DNA of 64,000 bases from Proteus columbae (GCF_009914335.1 NZ_CP043925.1:1550001-1614000), one strand, 5' to 3'. Shown: positions 7,198 through 16,200, counted from the first letter of the stretch. Numbers and translations are program-made. The notes: a model not told the origin generated them from the sequence alone.

Positions 7198-8292
7198 ATG
7201 TTTTATACTGCTGAAACTTTAGCAACAAATAGCCGACTGCAACGCCAGTGGGATAGCTTATGGGCTACACGTAATATCTATAACACGCAACATAACCTGA
7301 TGATTAACCAATATCAAAGCGTTATGGATGGTGAGACTTTAGCAGCAAACCAGTCAGGCGGTTTCTCTAAGGACTTTTGGAAAGAAGTTGATAACAACAT
7401 TATTCAGTTGCGCGACCAAGAAACAGGCATGGAAATCGTCAATGATTTAATGGGCCTGCAAACAGTGTTACCAATTGGTAAGACAGCAAAGCTGTATAAC
7501 GTGGTTGGTGACATTGCTGATGACGTATCAATCAGCATTGATGGTCAAGCGCCATACTCTCATGATCACACCGATTATGGTTCTGATGGCGACCCAATCC
7601 CAGTATTTACCGCTGGCTTTGGTGTTAACTGGCGTCATGCTGCGGGTTTAAGTACAGTTGGTATTGACCTTGTTCTTGATTCTCAAACTGCAAAAATGCG
7701 TCAATTCAATAAGAAAGTAGTTAACTACTTCTTAAATGGTGATGCATCAATTAGCGTTGAAGGTTATAAAGGCCAAGGCCTGAAAAATCACCGCAACACG
7801 GCGAAAATAGACTTAGGTGCTTCTGGTGCTAATATCGATTTAACCACTGCTGATTTACCTGCATTGTTAGCGTTCTTTGGTTTTGGTGGTGCGTTCGGTC
7901 AGACTGCATTCAACAACAAAGTGGACGCTTACGATGTTATGTGGGTGAGTTACGAAGCATGGGGCAACTTAATCAAGCCTGTGGTTGTTTCTGTCGGTGC
8001 TGGTGCTGGTAATAGCGTGGTAAATGGTCGCATTATCGATACATTACTACCGTATGCTGGCGTGAAAGAAATTCGCCCTACTTATGCGCTTAAAGGCACT
8101 GAGTTTATCGCTTATCAACGTCGTAAAGATGTAGTGACTCCGTTAGTTGGTATGGCAACAGGTGTTGTTCCTAAACCTCGCTTTATGCCACAGGAAAACT
8201 ACAACTTCCAAATCATGAGCGCGGCAGGTCTGCAAATTACTCGTGACGGTGACGGCAAGTCTGGTGTGGTTTACGGTGCTAAACTGAGCTAA
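7198..8292 (+). CDS. Major capsid protein
   Basis: A 364-residue protein directly after scaffold and decoration genes, behind AAAAGGAAAAA. The N-terminal helix (MFYTAETLATNSRLQRQWD), an extended loop with acidic and aromatic residues, a long spine-like segment (VGIDLVLDSQTAKMRQFNKKVVNYFLNGDAS) and a beta-rich end fit an HK97-fold shell protein. The size and codon bias for high expression also fit. The exact family was not identified by eye, but no other gene in the cluster can fill this role. Confidence 0.85.
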   Translation: MFYTAETLATNSRLQRQWDSLWATRNIYNTQHNLMINQYQSVMDGETLAANQSGGFSKDFWKEVDNNIIQLRDQETGMEIVNDLMGLQTVLPIGKTAKLYNVVGDIADDVSISIDGQAPYSHDHTDYGSDGDPIPVFTAGFGVNWRHAAGLSTVGIDLVLDSQTAKMRQFNKKVVNYFLNGDASISVEGYKGQGLKNHRNTAKIDLGASGANIDLTTADLPALLAFFGFGGAFGQTAFNNKVDAYDVMWVSYEAWGNLIKPVVVSVGAGAGNSVVNGRIIDTLLPYAGVKEIRPTYALKGTEFIAYQRRKDVVTPLVGMATGVVPKPRFMPQENYNFQIMSAAGLQITRDGDGKSGVVYGAKLS

Positions 8293-8301
8293 GGATCTGC
8301 A

Positions 8302-8475
8302 ATGACAAAGTACGAGGTTATCATCCCTTGGCATGGTGTCGAAAAAGGTCAGGTGGTTGAGTTAGAAAATCTTCATCCAGCCTTTAAGGCTAATGTTAGA
8401 GCATTATCTAATGATGCCGCTGAATTGGTTCCAGCCACACCAAAAGCCAAGTCTAAAAAAGACAAAGACGAATAG
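8302..8475 (+). CDS. Small head-associated protein (57 aa)
   Basis: A short ORF that begins 9 nt after the capsid gene, behind AAGGATCTGCA. The protein has an N-terminal beta segment (MTKYEVIIPWHGVEKGQVVEL), a short helix and a strongly basic/charged tail (AKSKKDKDE). Small proteins of this design with a conserved EKGQVVEL-like turn are common after major capsid genes and may assist capsid or connector assembly. Its stop codon immediately precedes a terminator hairpin. Function is not established. Confidence 0.72.
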   Translation: MTKYEVIIPWHGVEKGQVVELENLHPAFKANVRALSNDAAELVPATPKAKSKKDKDE

Positions 8476-8512
8476 CCGCGAAAGCGGTTTTTTTATGCCC
8501 TCGAAAGGGGGC
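8476..8512 (+). terminator. Tandem GAAA-loop hairpins after capsid genes
   Basis: The first hairpin, CCGC-GAAA-GCGG (8476-8487), is followed by seven T: a compact intrinsic terminator. The second, GCCCTC-GAAA-GGGGGC (8497-8512, one G-U pair), is followed by a broken T-run. Both sit inside the late operon, so read-through or antitermination is needed. They may dampen expression downstream of the abundant capsid protein. Confidence 0.7.
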
Positions 8513-8531
8513 TTTGCTTTGTGAGGTAATC

Positions 8532-8930
8532 ATGATCACAAAAGAGCAAGCCAAAGAGTACCTGACAGGGCAGGGAATAGAATTACCTGATTTTATTCTC
8601 GATGCACTTATTGAACAGGTAGGCAGTATTCAAGAGTGTCTTGATAAACACTATCCATCAGCAACCGCACTATTAATCCAGATGTATCTACTGTCACTCA
8701 TGGCGCTTGGTCAAGGTGATAAGTATATCAGCTCACAAACAGCACCTAACGGCGCATCACGTTCATTTCGATATCAATCGTTTGGTGATAGATGGAAGGC
8801 GGCTGCGTCATTACTGCGTGGTTTAGATAAGCACGGTTGTGCTAATGATTTAATACCAACCGATCCAACTCAAACTGCTCATGCTGGTTTGTGGATAGCG
8901 AAAGGTGGCTGTATGTGTAGGGGGGCGTAA
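8532..8930 (+). CDS. Head-tail connector-region protein (DUF7370-like)
   Basis: A 132-residue, mostly helical protein. The ATG at 8532 is preceded by GTGAGGT, which favours it over the ORF's upstream alternatives that lie in the second hairpin. The helices (ITKEQAKEYLTGQG, LPDFILDALIEQVGSIQECLDKHYP, ALLIQMYLLSLMALGQG) and position just after the capsid genes match head-completion or adaptor proteins. It ends in a Gly/Cys-rich tail (GGCMCRGA). The next ATG overlaps its stop. Confidence 0.65.
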   Translation: MITKEQAKEYLTGQGIELPDFILDALIEQVGSIQECLDKHYPSATALLIQMYLLSLMALGQGDKYISSQTAPNGASRSFRYQSFGDRWKAAASLLRGLDKHGCANDLIPTDPTQTAHAGLWIAKGGCMCRGA

Positions 8931-9268
8931 TGAGTTCAGTTGCAAATTGGGCTTACACCTCGTGGACTACTTTATGGAAAGCAAAGAAAGACAAAAACGG
9001 TAAGCCAGTATTCTCTGATCCGGTTCATTTTCTTTGCGGTTATGGTAGCGAGCTTAAATCTGGAAAGTTAGACATTGGCTCTGAAATCACCATCAAGTTA
9101 GTTTTCTGGACTGAATATGCAGATGCTAAAAAAGGTGATTTTATCGCTATCGGTAAGCACTCAGGCGATCCGTTATCTGCTGGCGCTGATGAAATCAAAT
9201 TCATCAAACGTGATGAGGATTTATTCGAGCATATCGCAGATGACTACACCCTGATAACGGCGGTGTGA
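8930..9268 (+). CDS. Putative head-tail stopper protein
   Basis: A 112-residue, predicted all-beta protein lying between the connector protein and an HK97-gp10-like protein. In siphophage order this slot is normally the stopper or head-closure protein. Its sequence (WAYTSWTTLWKAKKDKNGKPVF, then GSEITIKLVFWTEYADAKKGDFIAIG) suggests a small beta-barrel. It is coupled to the previous gene by a shared TAATG. The role is inferred from position only. Confidence 0.6.
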   Translation: MSSVANWAYTSWTTLWKAKKDKNGKPVFSDPVHFLCGYGSELKSGKLDIGSEITIKLVFWTEYADAKKGDFIAIGKHSGDPLSAGADEIKFIKRDEDLFEHIADDYTLITAV

Positions 9269-9269
9269 T

Positions 9270-9638
9270 ATGGGGGCAAAAGTAAGGGGTATTTCTCAGG
9301 CTAACGCAAACCTTAGAGCGCTTGTAGGTGATATACAGGGTAAGAGAGTGATGAGAGCTATTCAGTCGGCTTTATTGATTGGTAGTGCTCAGGCGGCTAT
9401 ATACACACCTATTGACACATCAACGCTTATCAACTCTCAATTCAGGGAGGTTACTGTTAATGGTACTAGAGTAACCGGTCGCATCGGATATACAGCAAAC
9501 TACGCGGTTTATGTTCATGATCCAAGAATTAAGCAAAACTTTAGGCGATCAAGTGCTCGTAAAGAGTTCTTATCTCGTGGTTTTGAAGATGAACGCAAGG
9601 CTATTGATGATGCAGTGAGACGGGAGCTTCAAATATGA
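9270..9638 (+). CDS. Tail completion protein (HK97 gp10-like)
   Basis: A 122-residue protein with the features of HK97-gp10 family tail-completion proteins: an N-terminal helical region (SQANANLRALVGDIQGKRVMRAIQSALLIG), the conserved tail-region pattern TPIDTSTLINSQ, GRIGYTANYAVYVH, and a C-terminal helix ending in DDAVRRELQI. These proteins act at the head-tail joint. It overlaps the next gene by 4 nt (ATGA), indicating coupling. Confidence 0.8.
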   Translation: MGAKVRGISQANANLRALVGDIQGKRVMRAIQSALLIGSAQAAIYTPIDTSTLINSQFREVTVNGTRVTGRIGYTANYAVYVHDPRIKQNFRRSSARKEFLSRGFEDERKAIDDAVRRELQI

Positions 9639-10003
9639 TACATGAGAAGTTTGAGCGATACCTAAACAGAGGTAATTTGCTCGATGGTTTCATTGTTCAA
9701 AGGTTTGCGTGGGACGAAGATGAAGATACAAGACACCAGCAATATGCAGTTATTCAACCGGATGATAGTAGCGGTCGATTTGCTGATTTGGGTGCTGATG
9801 ATTTCGTGGCGCTTATTCTTGTGTCTGCATGGAAAGACCCTGAGCCAACAGTGATAAGAGCTAATGAAATTCTAAATTATGTTGCTAACAACTCGTTAGA
9901 TTGCGAACTCAATTCAATCTACAACTTAGGTGGTCTACCAAGACCCATACCAACAGAAGAAGGTCGGTTTATCCTCAAGCTTTCTTTCCGCTGTACATCT
10001 TAA
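9635..10003 (+). CDS. Tail terminator protein
   Basis: A 122-residue alpha/beta protein immediately before the tail tube gene, the standard position of the tail terminator (lambda U-like) that stops tube polymerisation. It shows an N-terminal helix (HEKFERYLNR), beta strands (QQYAVIQPDD, DFVALILVSAWKD) and the C-terminal PTEEGRFILKLSFRC strand. It overlaps the previous gene by 4 nt. Assignment rests on synteny and fold pattern. Confidence 0.7.
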   Translation: MIHEKFERYLNRGNLLDGFIVQRFAWDEDEDTRHQQYAVIQPDDSSGRFADLGADDFVALILVSAWKDPEPTVIRANEILNYVANNSLDCELNSIYNLGGLPRPIPTEEGRFILKLSFRCTS

Positions 10004-10020
10004 ATTAAACACATCTCAAC

Positions 10021-10043
10021 AGGTCGCTTATGCGGCCTTTTTT
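10021..10043 (+). terminator. Terminator before the tail tube gene
   Basis: A perfect 7-bp stem AGGTCGC/GCGGCCT (one G-U pair) with loop TTAT, followed by six T. The tail tube ribosome-binding site (AAAGAGG) follows 15 nt later. It is another intrinsic terminator within the late operon. Confidence 0.75.
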
Positions 10044-10067
10044 ATTTGCAAATAAAGAGGTTATAAC

Positions 10068-10823
10068 ATGGCACAATGCCCTGATGATAAAGGCCTAGTA
10101 ATGGGTAACGCAGGTATTCTGCGCATTGCAAAAGGCTGTCCTGACCAAGTACCAGCACAAGATCAATTCTTGCGATTAGGTGCGCTAACAAGCAAGTCAT
10201 TCGATTTCGGTATGGAGACAGTAACGTCTAATGCTGATGACACTAAAGGCTTAACTGAGTCAATTGTTACTGGCGCTGACTTTACGATTAGTTTTGATGG
10301 TGAATTAAAGAAAGCTGGTGTAACCGGCTCTACTTCCGCGTTTGATATTGCCAAAGAAATCCTTGATGAAATCAAAGCAAGTCGTCAACCAACATATTGG
10401 GTTCAACTTGATATGAAAGGCGATGGCTCTGATGTTGTTCAGGGCTATATGGCTTTCACGTCTTGGTCAATGGAGTTTCCAACAAAAGAAATTTCCACTT
10501 ATTCAGGTGAATTGAAAGTCTATGACTCAGACACCGTTGAGTGGTTGCAAGAAGAAATCGTGGTTGAAAGCATTGCTGTCGAGCCAGCCACTCTGTCTGT
10601 AAAAGTTGGTGAAACTAAGACATTTACTGTCAAATTTACCCCAACCGATGCGACGAACAAAAACTACACCGCTGTAAGCGATAAGCCGAATTTTGCAACA
10701 GTTACCCAGCTTGTTAATGTGGTCACTGTGCGTGGTGTTGCTGAAGGTACTGCAAACGTTACTGTCACATCCGAAGATGGTAGTAAAACAGCAAAATGCG
10801 TGGTCACTGTTACCACTGCTTAA
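10068..10823 (+). CDS. Major tail tube protein with C-terminal Ig-like domain
   Basis: A 251-residue protein. Residues 1-160 resemble lambda-V-type tail tube subunits (FDFGMETVTSNADDTKGLTESIVTGAD, then a YWVQLDMKGDGSD strand pair and FPTKEISTYSGELKVYD). Residues about 165-250 form a Big_2-type immunoglobulin-like domain: VESIAVEPATLSVKVGETKTF, FTPTDATNKNY, then GTANVTVTSEDGSKTA. Ig-like domains are displayed on the tail surface and may bind weakly to cell-surface sugars. The ATG follows AAAGAGG. Confidence 0.88.
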   Translation: MAQCPDDKGLVMGNAGILRIAKGCPDQVPAQDQFLRLGALTSKSFDFGMETVTSNADDTKGLTESIVTGADFTISFDGELKKAGVTGSTSAFDIAKEILDEIKASRQPTYWVQLDMKGDGSDVVQGYMAFTSWSMEFPTKEISTYSGELKVYDSDTVEWLQEEIVVESIAVEPATLSVKVGETKTFTVKFTPTDATNKNYTAVSDKPNFATVTQLVNVVTVRGVAEGTANVTVTSEDGSKTAKCVVTVTTA

Positions 10824-10861
10824 TATTACAAAGGGTGCTTTTGAGTGCCCTTGATAATATT
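10822..10861 (+). other. Long hairpin after the tail tube gene
   Basis: Outer arms AATATTA/TAATATT (10822-10828 with 10855-10861) enclose a second stem AAGGGTGC/GTGCCCTT (two wobbles) with a 6-nt loop. The stop codon of the tube gene is in the 5' arm. It has no T-tract, so it is more likely an mRNA stabiliser or processing site than a terminator. Confidence 0.5.
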
Positions 10862-10872
10862 CAGGAGGGATT

Positions 10873-11565
10873 ATGACGCCTATTTTAGAAATCGGTGAGA
10901 TGGTTATCTCTACTGATAAAAAGGATTACTTATTTAGACCATCGTTCATCAATATGACAAGAATTGGTGAGCCTAAACAGATTGTGAGTGCATATGGTCA
11001 ATTAAATGGCATAGAGGTGCAGGATTTAATTACTCGCGCCGTAATGAATTACAGGGTTATTCCCGATTGGTTAATAAAGGCCATTAGCAAGCCAATATAC
11101 GGACGCAATATCCTACAAACTGCAATGATGGTGATGCAGGCGTGCTGTGATGATGACTGTTCTGAAATTATTGGTGAATGGAAATCGGGTAAGCGCGGCA
11201 TTGTCTATAAAAACGGTAAGATGCCAATCGCTGACATTATCGTCATTGCCAGAGAGCTATTCACTCACGGAATTATCGGTAAAGCGAAGATCCGCAAACT
11301 TCAACGCAATGAAGGTAAAAGCGAATTCTCAGATGAGTTTATGGCAATTGATTACATCAGTTCTGCTCGTGCTCACTTTGGCATGAACCGTGATGAAGCC
11401 GAACAGTTAACAATGACTGAATTTCAGATGATGCTCAAAGCTAAATACCCTGATGAGAAAGGCTTCACCAAAGAAGAATACGACAACATCATGAAGCAAG
11501 ATGATAAGCGCAATGATGAGCTGATCAGTGGTAAGCGTAGATTGGTGAGTAGAAAGAGAAAGTAG
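10873..11565 (+). CDS. Tail assembly protein (DUF6246-like)
   Basis: A 230-residue, mostly helical protein in the tail-assembly-chaperone slot between tube and tape measure. It resembles DUF6246 phage proteins (LEIGEMVISTDKKDYLFRPSFINMTRIG at the start, a KYPDEKGFTKEEYDNIM segment near the end). The C-terminus is highly basic (SGKRRLVSRKRK). I see no overlapping second frame of the lambda G/GT type with a slippery site at its end. The ATG follows CAGGAGGGATT. Confidence 0.7.
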   Translation: MTPILEIGEMVISTDKKDYLFRPSFINMTRIGEPKQIVSAYGQLNGIEVQDLITRAVMNYRVIPDWLIKAISKPIYGRNILQTAMMVMQACCDDDCSEIIGEWKSGKRGIVYKNGKMPIADIIVIARELFTHGIIGKAKIRKLQRNEGKSEFSDEFMAIDYISSARAHFGMNRDEAEQLTMTEFQMMLKAKYPDEKGFTKEEYDNIMKQDDKRNDELISGKRRLVSRKRK

Positions 11566-11607
11566 CCAATTATTAGGTTTGAGATGTTTTATAGTAAAGG
11601 TAGGAAT

Positions 11608-11955
11608 ATGCATAAAATCCTAAGGCAGTATCGATATATGAAGGTACCTTTATTTGAATCTGGATATATTATCTATTGTGGCTCTTGGGATGATTGGCGC
11701 TCTCTACATGAAAAACTAGGCATTGATGGTGGGGATAGTTTTGTTAACGGGGCAAGTCGTACAGTTACTAACGCTCAGTGTGTGCTCCATATTATTGGTG
11801 TGTTTAACGGTAAACCATCTACTCTAGCTCACGAATGTGCACATATGGCTTTCGACATTTGTCATCGCGTCGGTGTGAGCGTTGAAACAGGATCAGCAAA
11901 TGAAACATTTTGTCATTTAATTAGCAGAATGATTGATTTCTGCCAAGCGGGATAA
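11608..11955 (+). CDS. Putative zinc metallopeptidase (HExxH) in tail operon
   Basis: A 115-residue protein (ATG 11608; an ATG at 11584 would add 8 residues). It carries the zinc-binding motif HECAH, followed 16 residues later by ANETFCHLI, giving a glutamate in the place of a third ligand of gluzincin-type peptidases; the spacing recalls ImmA/IrrE-type enzymes. No signal peptide is seen. It could cut a tail or repressor-like protein. The substrate is unknown. It begins the accessory stretch between the chaperone-slot gene and tape measure. Confidence 0.65.
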   Translation: MHKILRQYRYMKVPLFESGYIIYCGSWDDWRSLHEKLGIDGGDSFVNGASRTVTNAQCVLHIIGVFNGKPSTLAHECAHMAFDICHRVGVSVETGSANETFCHLISRMIDFCQAG

Positions 11956-12092
11956 ATAAATCATAGTTAGAATTTTTTAAGATCTGCGTATCTCGGATAA
12001 TGACTTTGCTTTCTTTTGCATCACCATCTATATAACATAATAAATACTTTTATCTTTTAATAGCTTTGCTGGCATAAGACAGGATATTTATT

Positions 12093-12488
12093 ATGATTAA
12101 TGCAATTAGAGAGCAACTATCTAAAATAGCCTTTTTGGATAAAGATGAAATTGTAACGCTACATTTTTCATTGCTAGAAGAAATAAAAAAACAGAAAGCT
12201 AATAATAACCAAGAAAATGTTATTTTACTGTGTGAGAAGTCGATAGCCATATCATCAATTGTAATGCAAGCAATGAAGAAAAGGCACATAGAGGGTATGG
12301 ATGAGTATTCAAGATCAACTGGAACTCTATCAAATAATAAATTTTATTACCCAAATCATTATGCGCTACCAATATTAAGCGGAATATACAAGAAAAATGG
12401 TGAGTTAAGTAAATTAAATGAAATGAATGATAAATTACTAAAAGAAGGTTGGAACACAGGGAAAGAAGAGGAATTGTATTTTCTGTAA
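12093..12488 (+). CDS. Hypothetical AT-rich accessory protein (131 aa)
   Basis: A soluble, helical protein with no recognised domain. The N-terminal 70 residues (MINAIREQLSKIAFLDKDEIVTL...) are amphipathic, followed by a Tyr/Asn-rich loop (NNKFYYPNHYALPIL) and a tetratricopeptide-like segment (SGIYKKNGELSKLNEMNDKLLKEGW). Base composition is clearly more AT-rich than the flanking structural genes, a sign of separate acquisition (a moron). A ribosome-binding site GGATAT lies 7-12 nt upstream. It could be a lysogen-expressed gene, but no clear promoter was identified. Confidence 0.55.
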   Translation: MINAIREQLSKIAFLDKDEIVTLHFSLLEEIKKQKANNNQENVILLCEKSIAISSIVMQAMKKRHIEGMDEYSRSTGTLSNNKFYYPNHYALPILSGIYKKNGELSKLNEMNDKLLKEGWNTGKEEELYFL

Positions 12489-12539
12489 TTAACTCAACAA
12501 GGTAATATTGTTCAAACATTAACTAACGAGGATGGTGTT

Positions 12540-12845
12540 GTGAATTTAAAGCATGTTGGCGGGATATTATTAATAATTGGTATCGTGTCTATATTTTTAG
12601 GGCTAATGTCTTTTGTTAACACATCGAATTATAAGATAGCTGAACAAATGCCAAATATAACACTACTTGTGTTTGGCGGGTGCTTCTCATCATTAATAGG
12701 GGCTGTTTTCTTTGGTTGTGGATCAATTGTTGATGCGATTGAAGGAAAATCGATCTCATTAATAGAAAAAAGCAATATCTTAGATACACATTCTACTCAA
12801 GAAACAAATCACGAGAAAATAAAAGAAATCTTAAAAAGAAGGTAG
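12540..12845 (+). CDS. Small two-helix membrane protein (superinfection-exclusion candidate)
   Basis: A 101-residue protein from a GTG start with GAGG 9 nt before it. It has two predicted membrane helices (residues about 6-27 and 40-65, Gly/Phe/Cys-rich) and a 35-residue charged C-terminal tail, so both ends are probably cytoplasmic. It lies just before the tape measure region; in HK97 the inner-membrane superinfection-exclusion protein gp15 is encoded next to the tape measure gene. No sequence similarity to gp15 is claimed. The function is inferred from topology and position. Confidence 0.55.
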   Translation: MNLKHVGGILLIIGIVSIFLGLMSFVNTSNYKIAEQMPNITLLVFGGCFSSLIGAVFFGCGSIVDAIEGKSISLIEKSNILDTHSTQETNHEKIKEILKRR

Positions 12846-12878
12846 TTTAAAAATAAACTAACCATAGAGGATGGTATT

Positions 12879-13187
12879 GTGAGAAAGATATTAGTTACAC
12901 CACTCTGGGTATTATCTTCCTTATCTATTTTATTTAGCGCTGGTTCTATTGCTGCGGAAAATATAAAGATATCTGACATTGCAAAGGCTGCTTGTATTAA
13001 CCATAAAGATAAAGAATCGTGCGAGGGTTTTGTTATCGCATCAATGGGGCATGCATTTGAACAGGGTAGAATTAGCATGGTTTGTGATTTGATGCGAGAG
13101 TCTGGAGAAAAAATATCAGAAGAACAAAAAGATAGATGCAGTGAAGCTAACGAGATGCTACGAGAAGTGCGAAGCTTTAAGTATTAA
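12879..13187 (+). CDS. Secreted cysteine-containing accessory protein
   Basis: A 102-residue protein from a GTG start. It has a typical Sec signal peptide (MRKILV, hydrophobic core, cleavage after GSIAA at about residue 26), leaving a 76-residue helical periplasmic protein with four cysteines, likely two disulfides (AACINHKDKESCEGF and VCDL...DRCSEA). No family is recognised. Its translation start copies that of the preceding membrane-protein gene almost exactly, so the two probably form a unit. A role in envelope-level exclusion or lysogenic conversion is possible. Confidence 0.55.
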   Translation: MRKILVTPLWVLSSLSILFSAGSIAAENIKISDIAKAACINHKDKESCEGFVIASMGHAFEQGRISMVCDLMRESGEKISEEQKDRCSEANEMLREVRSFKY

Positions 13188-13213
13188 CTTAATACAGTCA
13201 TTAATCAAACTAA

Positions 13214-13236
13214 CCCTGCCAATCGGCGGGGTTTTT
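13214..13236 (+). terminator. Terminator before the tape measure gene
   Basis: Stem CCCTGCC/GGCGGGG (13214-13220 with 13225-13231, one wobble), loop AATC, five T. It closes the accessory cassette. The tape measure ribosome-binding site AAGGAG follows 7 nt after the T-tract. Confidence 0.8.
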
Positions 13237-13255
13237 CATTTTAAGGAGCCGGTAA

Positions 13256-16200
13256 ATGGCAAATGTAGGCGAAATCGTTTATCAAGTTCAAATGGATGTT
13301 CAGCAATTACTCACATCTCAGCGTCAGTTAGAGCAACGCCTTAATCGTATGGATAGCAGTTTCAACCGAACGTCTCAGTCGATAAATAACACAGAGCGGT
13401 CAATACAGTCTCTATCCAAAGTTGCTGCGGCTCTTACTGGTTATTTATCGGCTTCAATGGTTGCTAGTTATTCTGAGGCATGGACTGAATTAAACAATAA
13501 GCTATCTAACTCAGTTCGTGCTAGCGAGTCGCTTATTGATGTAACTCAACGAGTATTTGATATCTCTCAAGCAACACGATCTAGTCTTGATGCCACAGCA
13601 ACACTTTACGCACGATTAGAGCGAGGAACGAGAGAATACAATACATCAGCAGCAGACTTAGCAAAATTAACATCCATCATCAACCAAGGTTTTATTGTCT
13701 CCGGTGCTACTGCGCAGGAAGCAGAAAACGCCATTATTCAGCTATCGCAAGGTATCGCGTCTGGTGTTCTGCGCGGTGAAGAATTCAACTCAGTAGCAGA
13801 GCAGGGTAGCCGCTTAATGGTTGCACTTGCTGATTCACTAGGGGTAGGCATCGGTCAACTTCGTAAGATGGCAGCAGAAGGTAAATTAACTACTGATGTT
13901 GTTGTAAAAGGGTTATTGTCTCAGGGGGATGCTATTGGTAAAGAGTTCGCTAAAACCACTCGAACAATGTCGCAGGCATTTCAAGAAGCAGGGAATAACT
14001 TAACTAAGTTCCTTGGTGAGAATACAACAATAAAGGCATCTATTAACGTATTCAGCGATGCTGTAATTACTGCAAGTAAGAGTCTCGATGAAATGGTTTT
14101 AGCGGTTAGTCTAGTTGCCTCCGTTGTTGGCGGTAGATACATTGCCGCAATGGGGTTGGCTATCAAAGCTAAAATGCAATCAGCAGTTGCAGCAAGGCAA
14201 GAAGCGATAGCAAACCTTCAAGCTGCTAGAGTAGCTGAACACAATGCAATAATGACGGCAAGAAAGACCGCTTTAGATTTAGCAGCAGCCAGAGCGTTAG
14301 TTGAGAAAGCGAAAACCGAATTTGCGGCCGCAAGAGGAACAAACGCAGAAGCAACCGCGCTGGCAAATTTAATTGCCGTTAGATCTGCCGCAACAACCGC
14401 GGCGATAAATCATAAGCAAGCAACGCAGGCGCAGACAGCAGCAATGGCTAACTCAGCCGCAGCAGCAAGAGCCGCTTCTGTATCTATCGGTTTAGCTAAT
14501 AAAGCTCTAGGTTTTGTTGGTGGCCCAGCAGGTATAGCAATGGCCGCGGGTGCTGCGATCATGTATTTCTACCAGCAGGCAAAAGAAGCAAGAGAAGAAG
14601 CAGTAAAACTTGCAGAGGGAGTAAATCAATTAACTGCTGAAATGAAAAACATGACAAGGGAACAAAAGAGGGCTGAATCTGCCAAGTTAAAAGAAGCGCT
14701 CCCTGAGTTAAAAAATGAAGTTCTAAACACCACTGTCGCTATGAAGCAAGCTGCGGAAAAAGTAAGAGAATTAGAGGCTGATTTGGCTTTAGCTAAAGTT
14801 GGAACAAGTAAATATGAATCCATAACAAAACAGCTAGCCGATGCTCAAGATAAGTTAGCAATTGCAACTGACAACGCAACAAAGGCGTCAAATAACTACA
14901 GTCGCACAAAAAATACCATATCTTTTATTCAAGCTGATCTTAATGGTGAGTTAAAAGAGGGAATTGATTTACTAAAAAGGGAAATATCTGTTCTGCCAAG
15001 TGGCGCAAAGGGATGGGATTCTTATGGTTTTTCTATTGATAGGGCGCTGCAAAAAAAGAAAGAGTTTAATGGTGAAAAAATATCTTTCGAATGGTCTAAG
15101 GAGGGGATGGATTTAAGAAAATCACTAGAGCGTGAAATGAAGCTAGCTAACGCCAAAAGTGAAGTTGATAAGAGATTATTGCAAGTTGATTTTTACATTG
15201 AAGATAAAGGGATAACAGACGAAAGGGAAATATATCAACTAAAGCAAATAGCAATAGCAACTCAAGAGGCTCAAGATGCAGCTGCTGAGCGTAACAAAAC
15301 AACCAAGGAATCAACCAAAGCCACAGACGCAGCATACGAAGCATTAAAACGCCAGAGAGAAGAAATTGAGCTTTTAAACAAAGGTTACAAAGACGGCTCT
15401 CTTGAAATGGCTAAGTATGATGCGGTTAAGGCGTTGGGTGACAAGGCATCTCCTGAACAGATTAAACTAGCTGAGAAACTTGCAGAAGATAAATACAACA
15501 TTGAGCGCAATCTAGCTGATAAGAAAGCTGCACTTGATCTTGATTTAGTCACTAAAGCTAAAGAATCTCACGATAAACAGCTGGCAGACTTAGAGCGGAT
15601 AACAAAAGATGATGTATCTCTCACTGAACAGGCTGCAAGGCGTAAAGCTGAAATTGAAGCAGAATATCAGCAAAAAATAGCCGAAATACGGGCTAATAAC
15701 GCTGTATCTCCCCAAGATAATTTAAAAGCACAAGTAGACCCTGTTCAGCAACTCAAAAACGAACACGAGCGTAAACTTGCGCTTATCCGTGAATTTGAGA
15801 CTGAAAAAGGTGCTATCACTCAGCAAAGTTTGGCGTTAATGAATGCCGCCAACACTCAATATGAGCAAGCTAGAACTGATGCTATGTATGAGCTTTGGAG
15901 AAATCAATCATTAGGAAACGAAGCTGCCGCGGCTGCACTAGATGCATTCTCTGGTAGCGCATCAAATGCACTTACGGGAATAATAACCGGCTCAATGGAG
16001 GCTTCTGACGCATTAAGATCAATTGGTAATACAGTTTTGAATAGCCTAATTAACACCTTTGTTCAGGCTGGAATTGAGCAAGCTAAAGCTGCTTGGTTTG
16101 GCGCAGCAGCACAGCAAGGCGCTATCGCAGCAACAACGGCGGTGCAAACGGCTGCTATCGGAACGCAAACGGCAGTGAGTACGGCAGCAGCTGCCACAAC

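Noticed and set aside
10873..11600. Possible programmed frameshift as in lambda G/GT
   Set aside because: No slippery heptamer leading into a conserved second frame was seen at the end of the DUF6246-like gene; the gene stops and a separate ORF follows.
12220..12519. 99-aa minus-strand frame opposite the 131-aa accessory gene
   Set aside because: No ribosome-binding site; the plus-strand frame has one and fits operon spacing.
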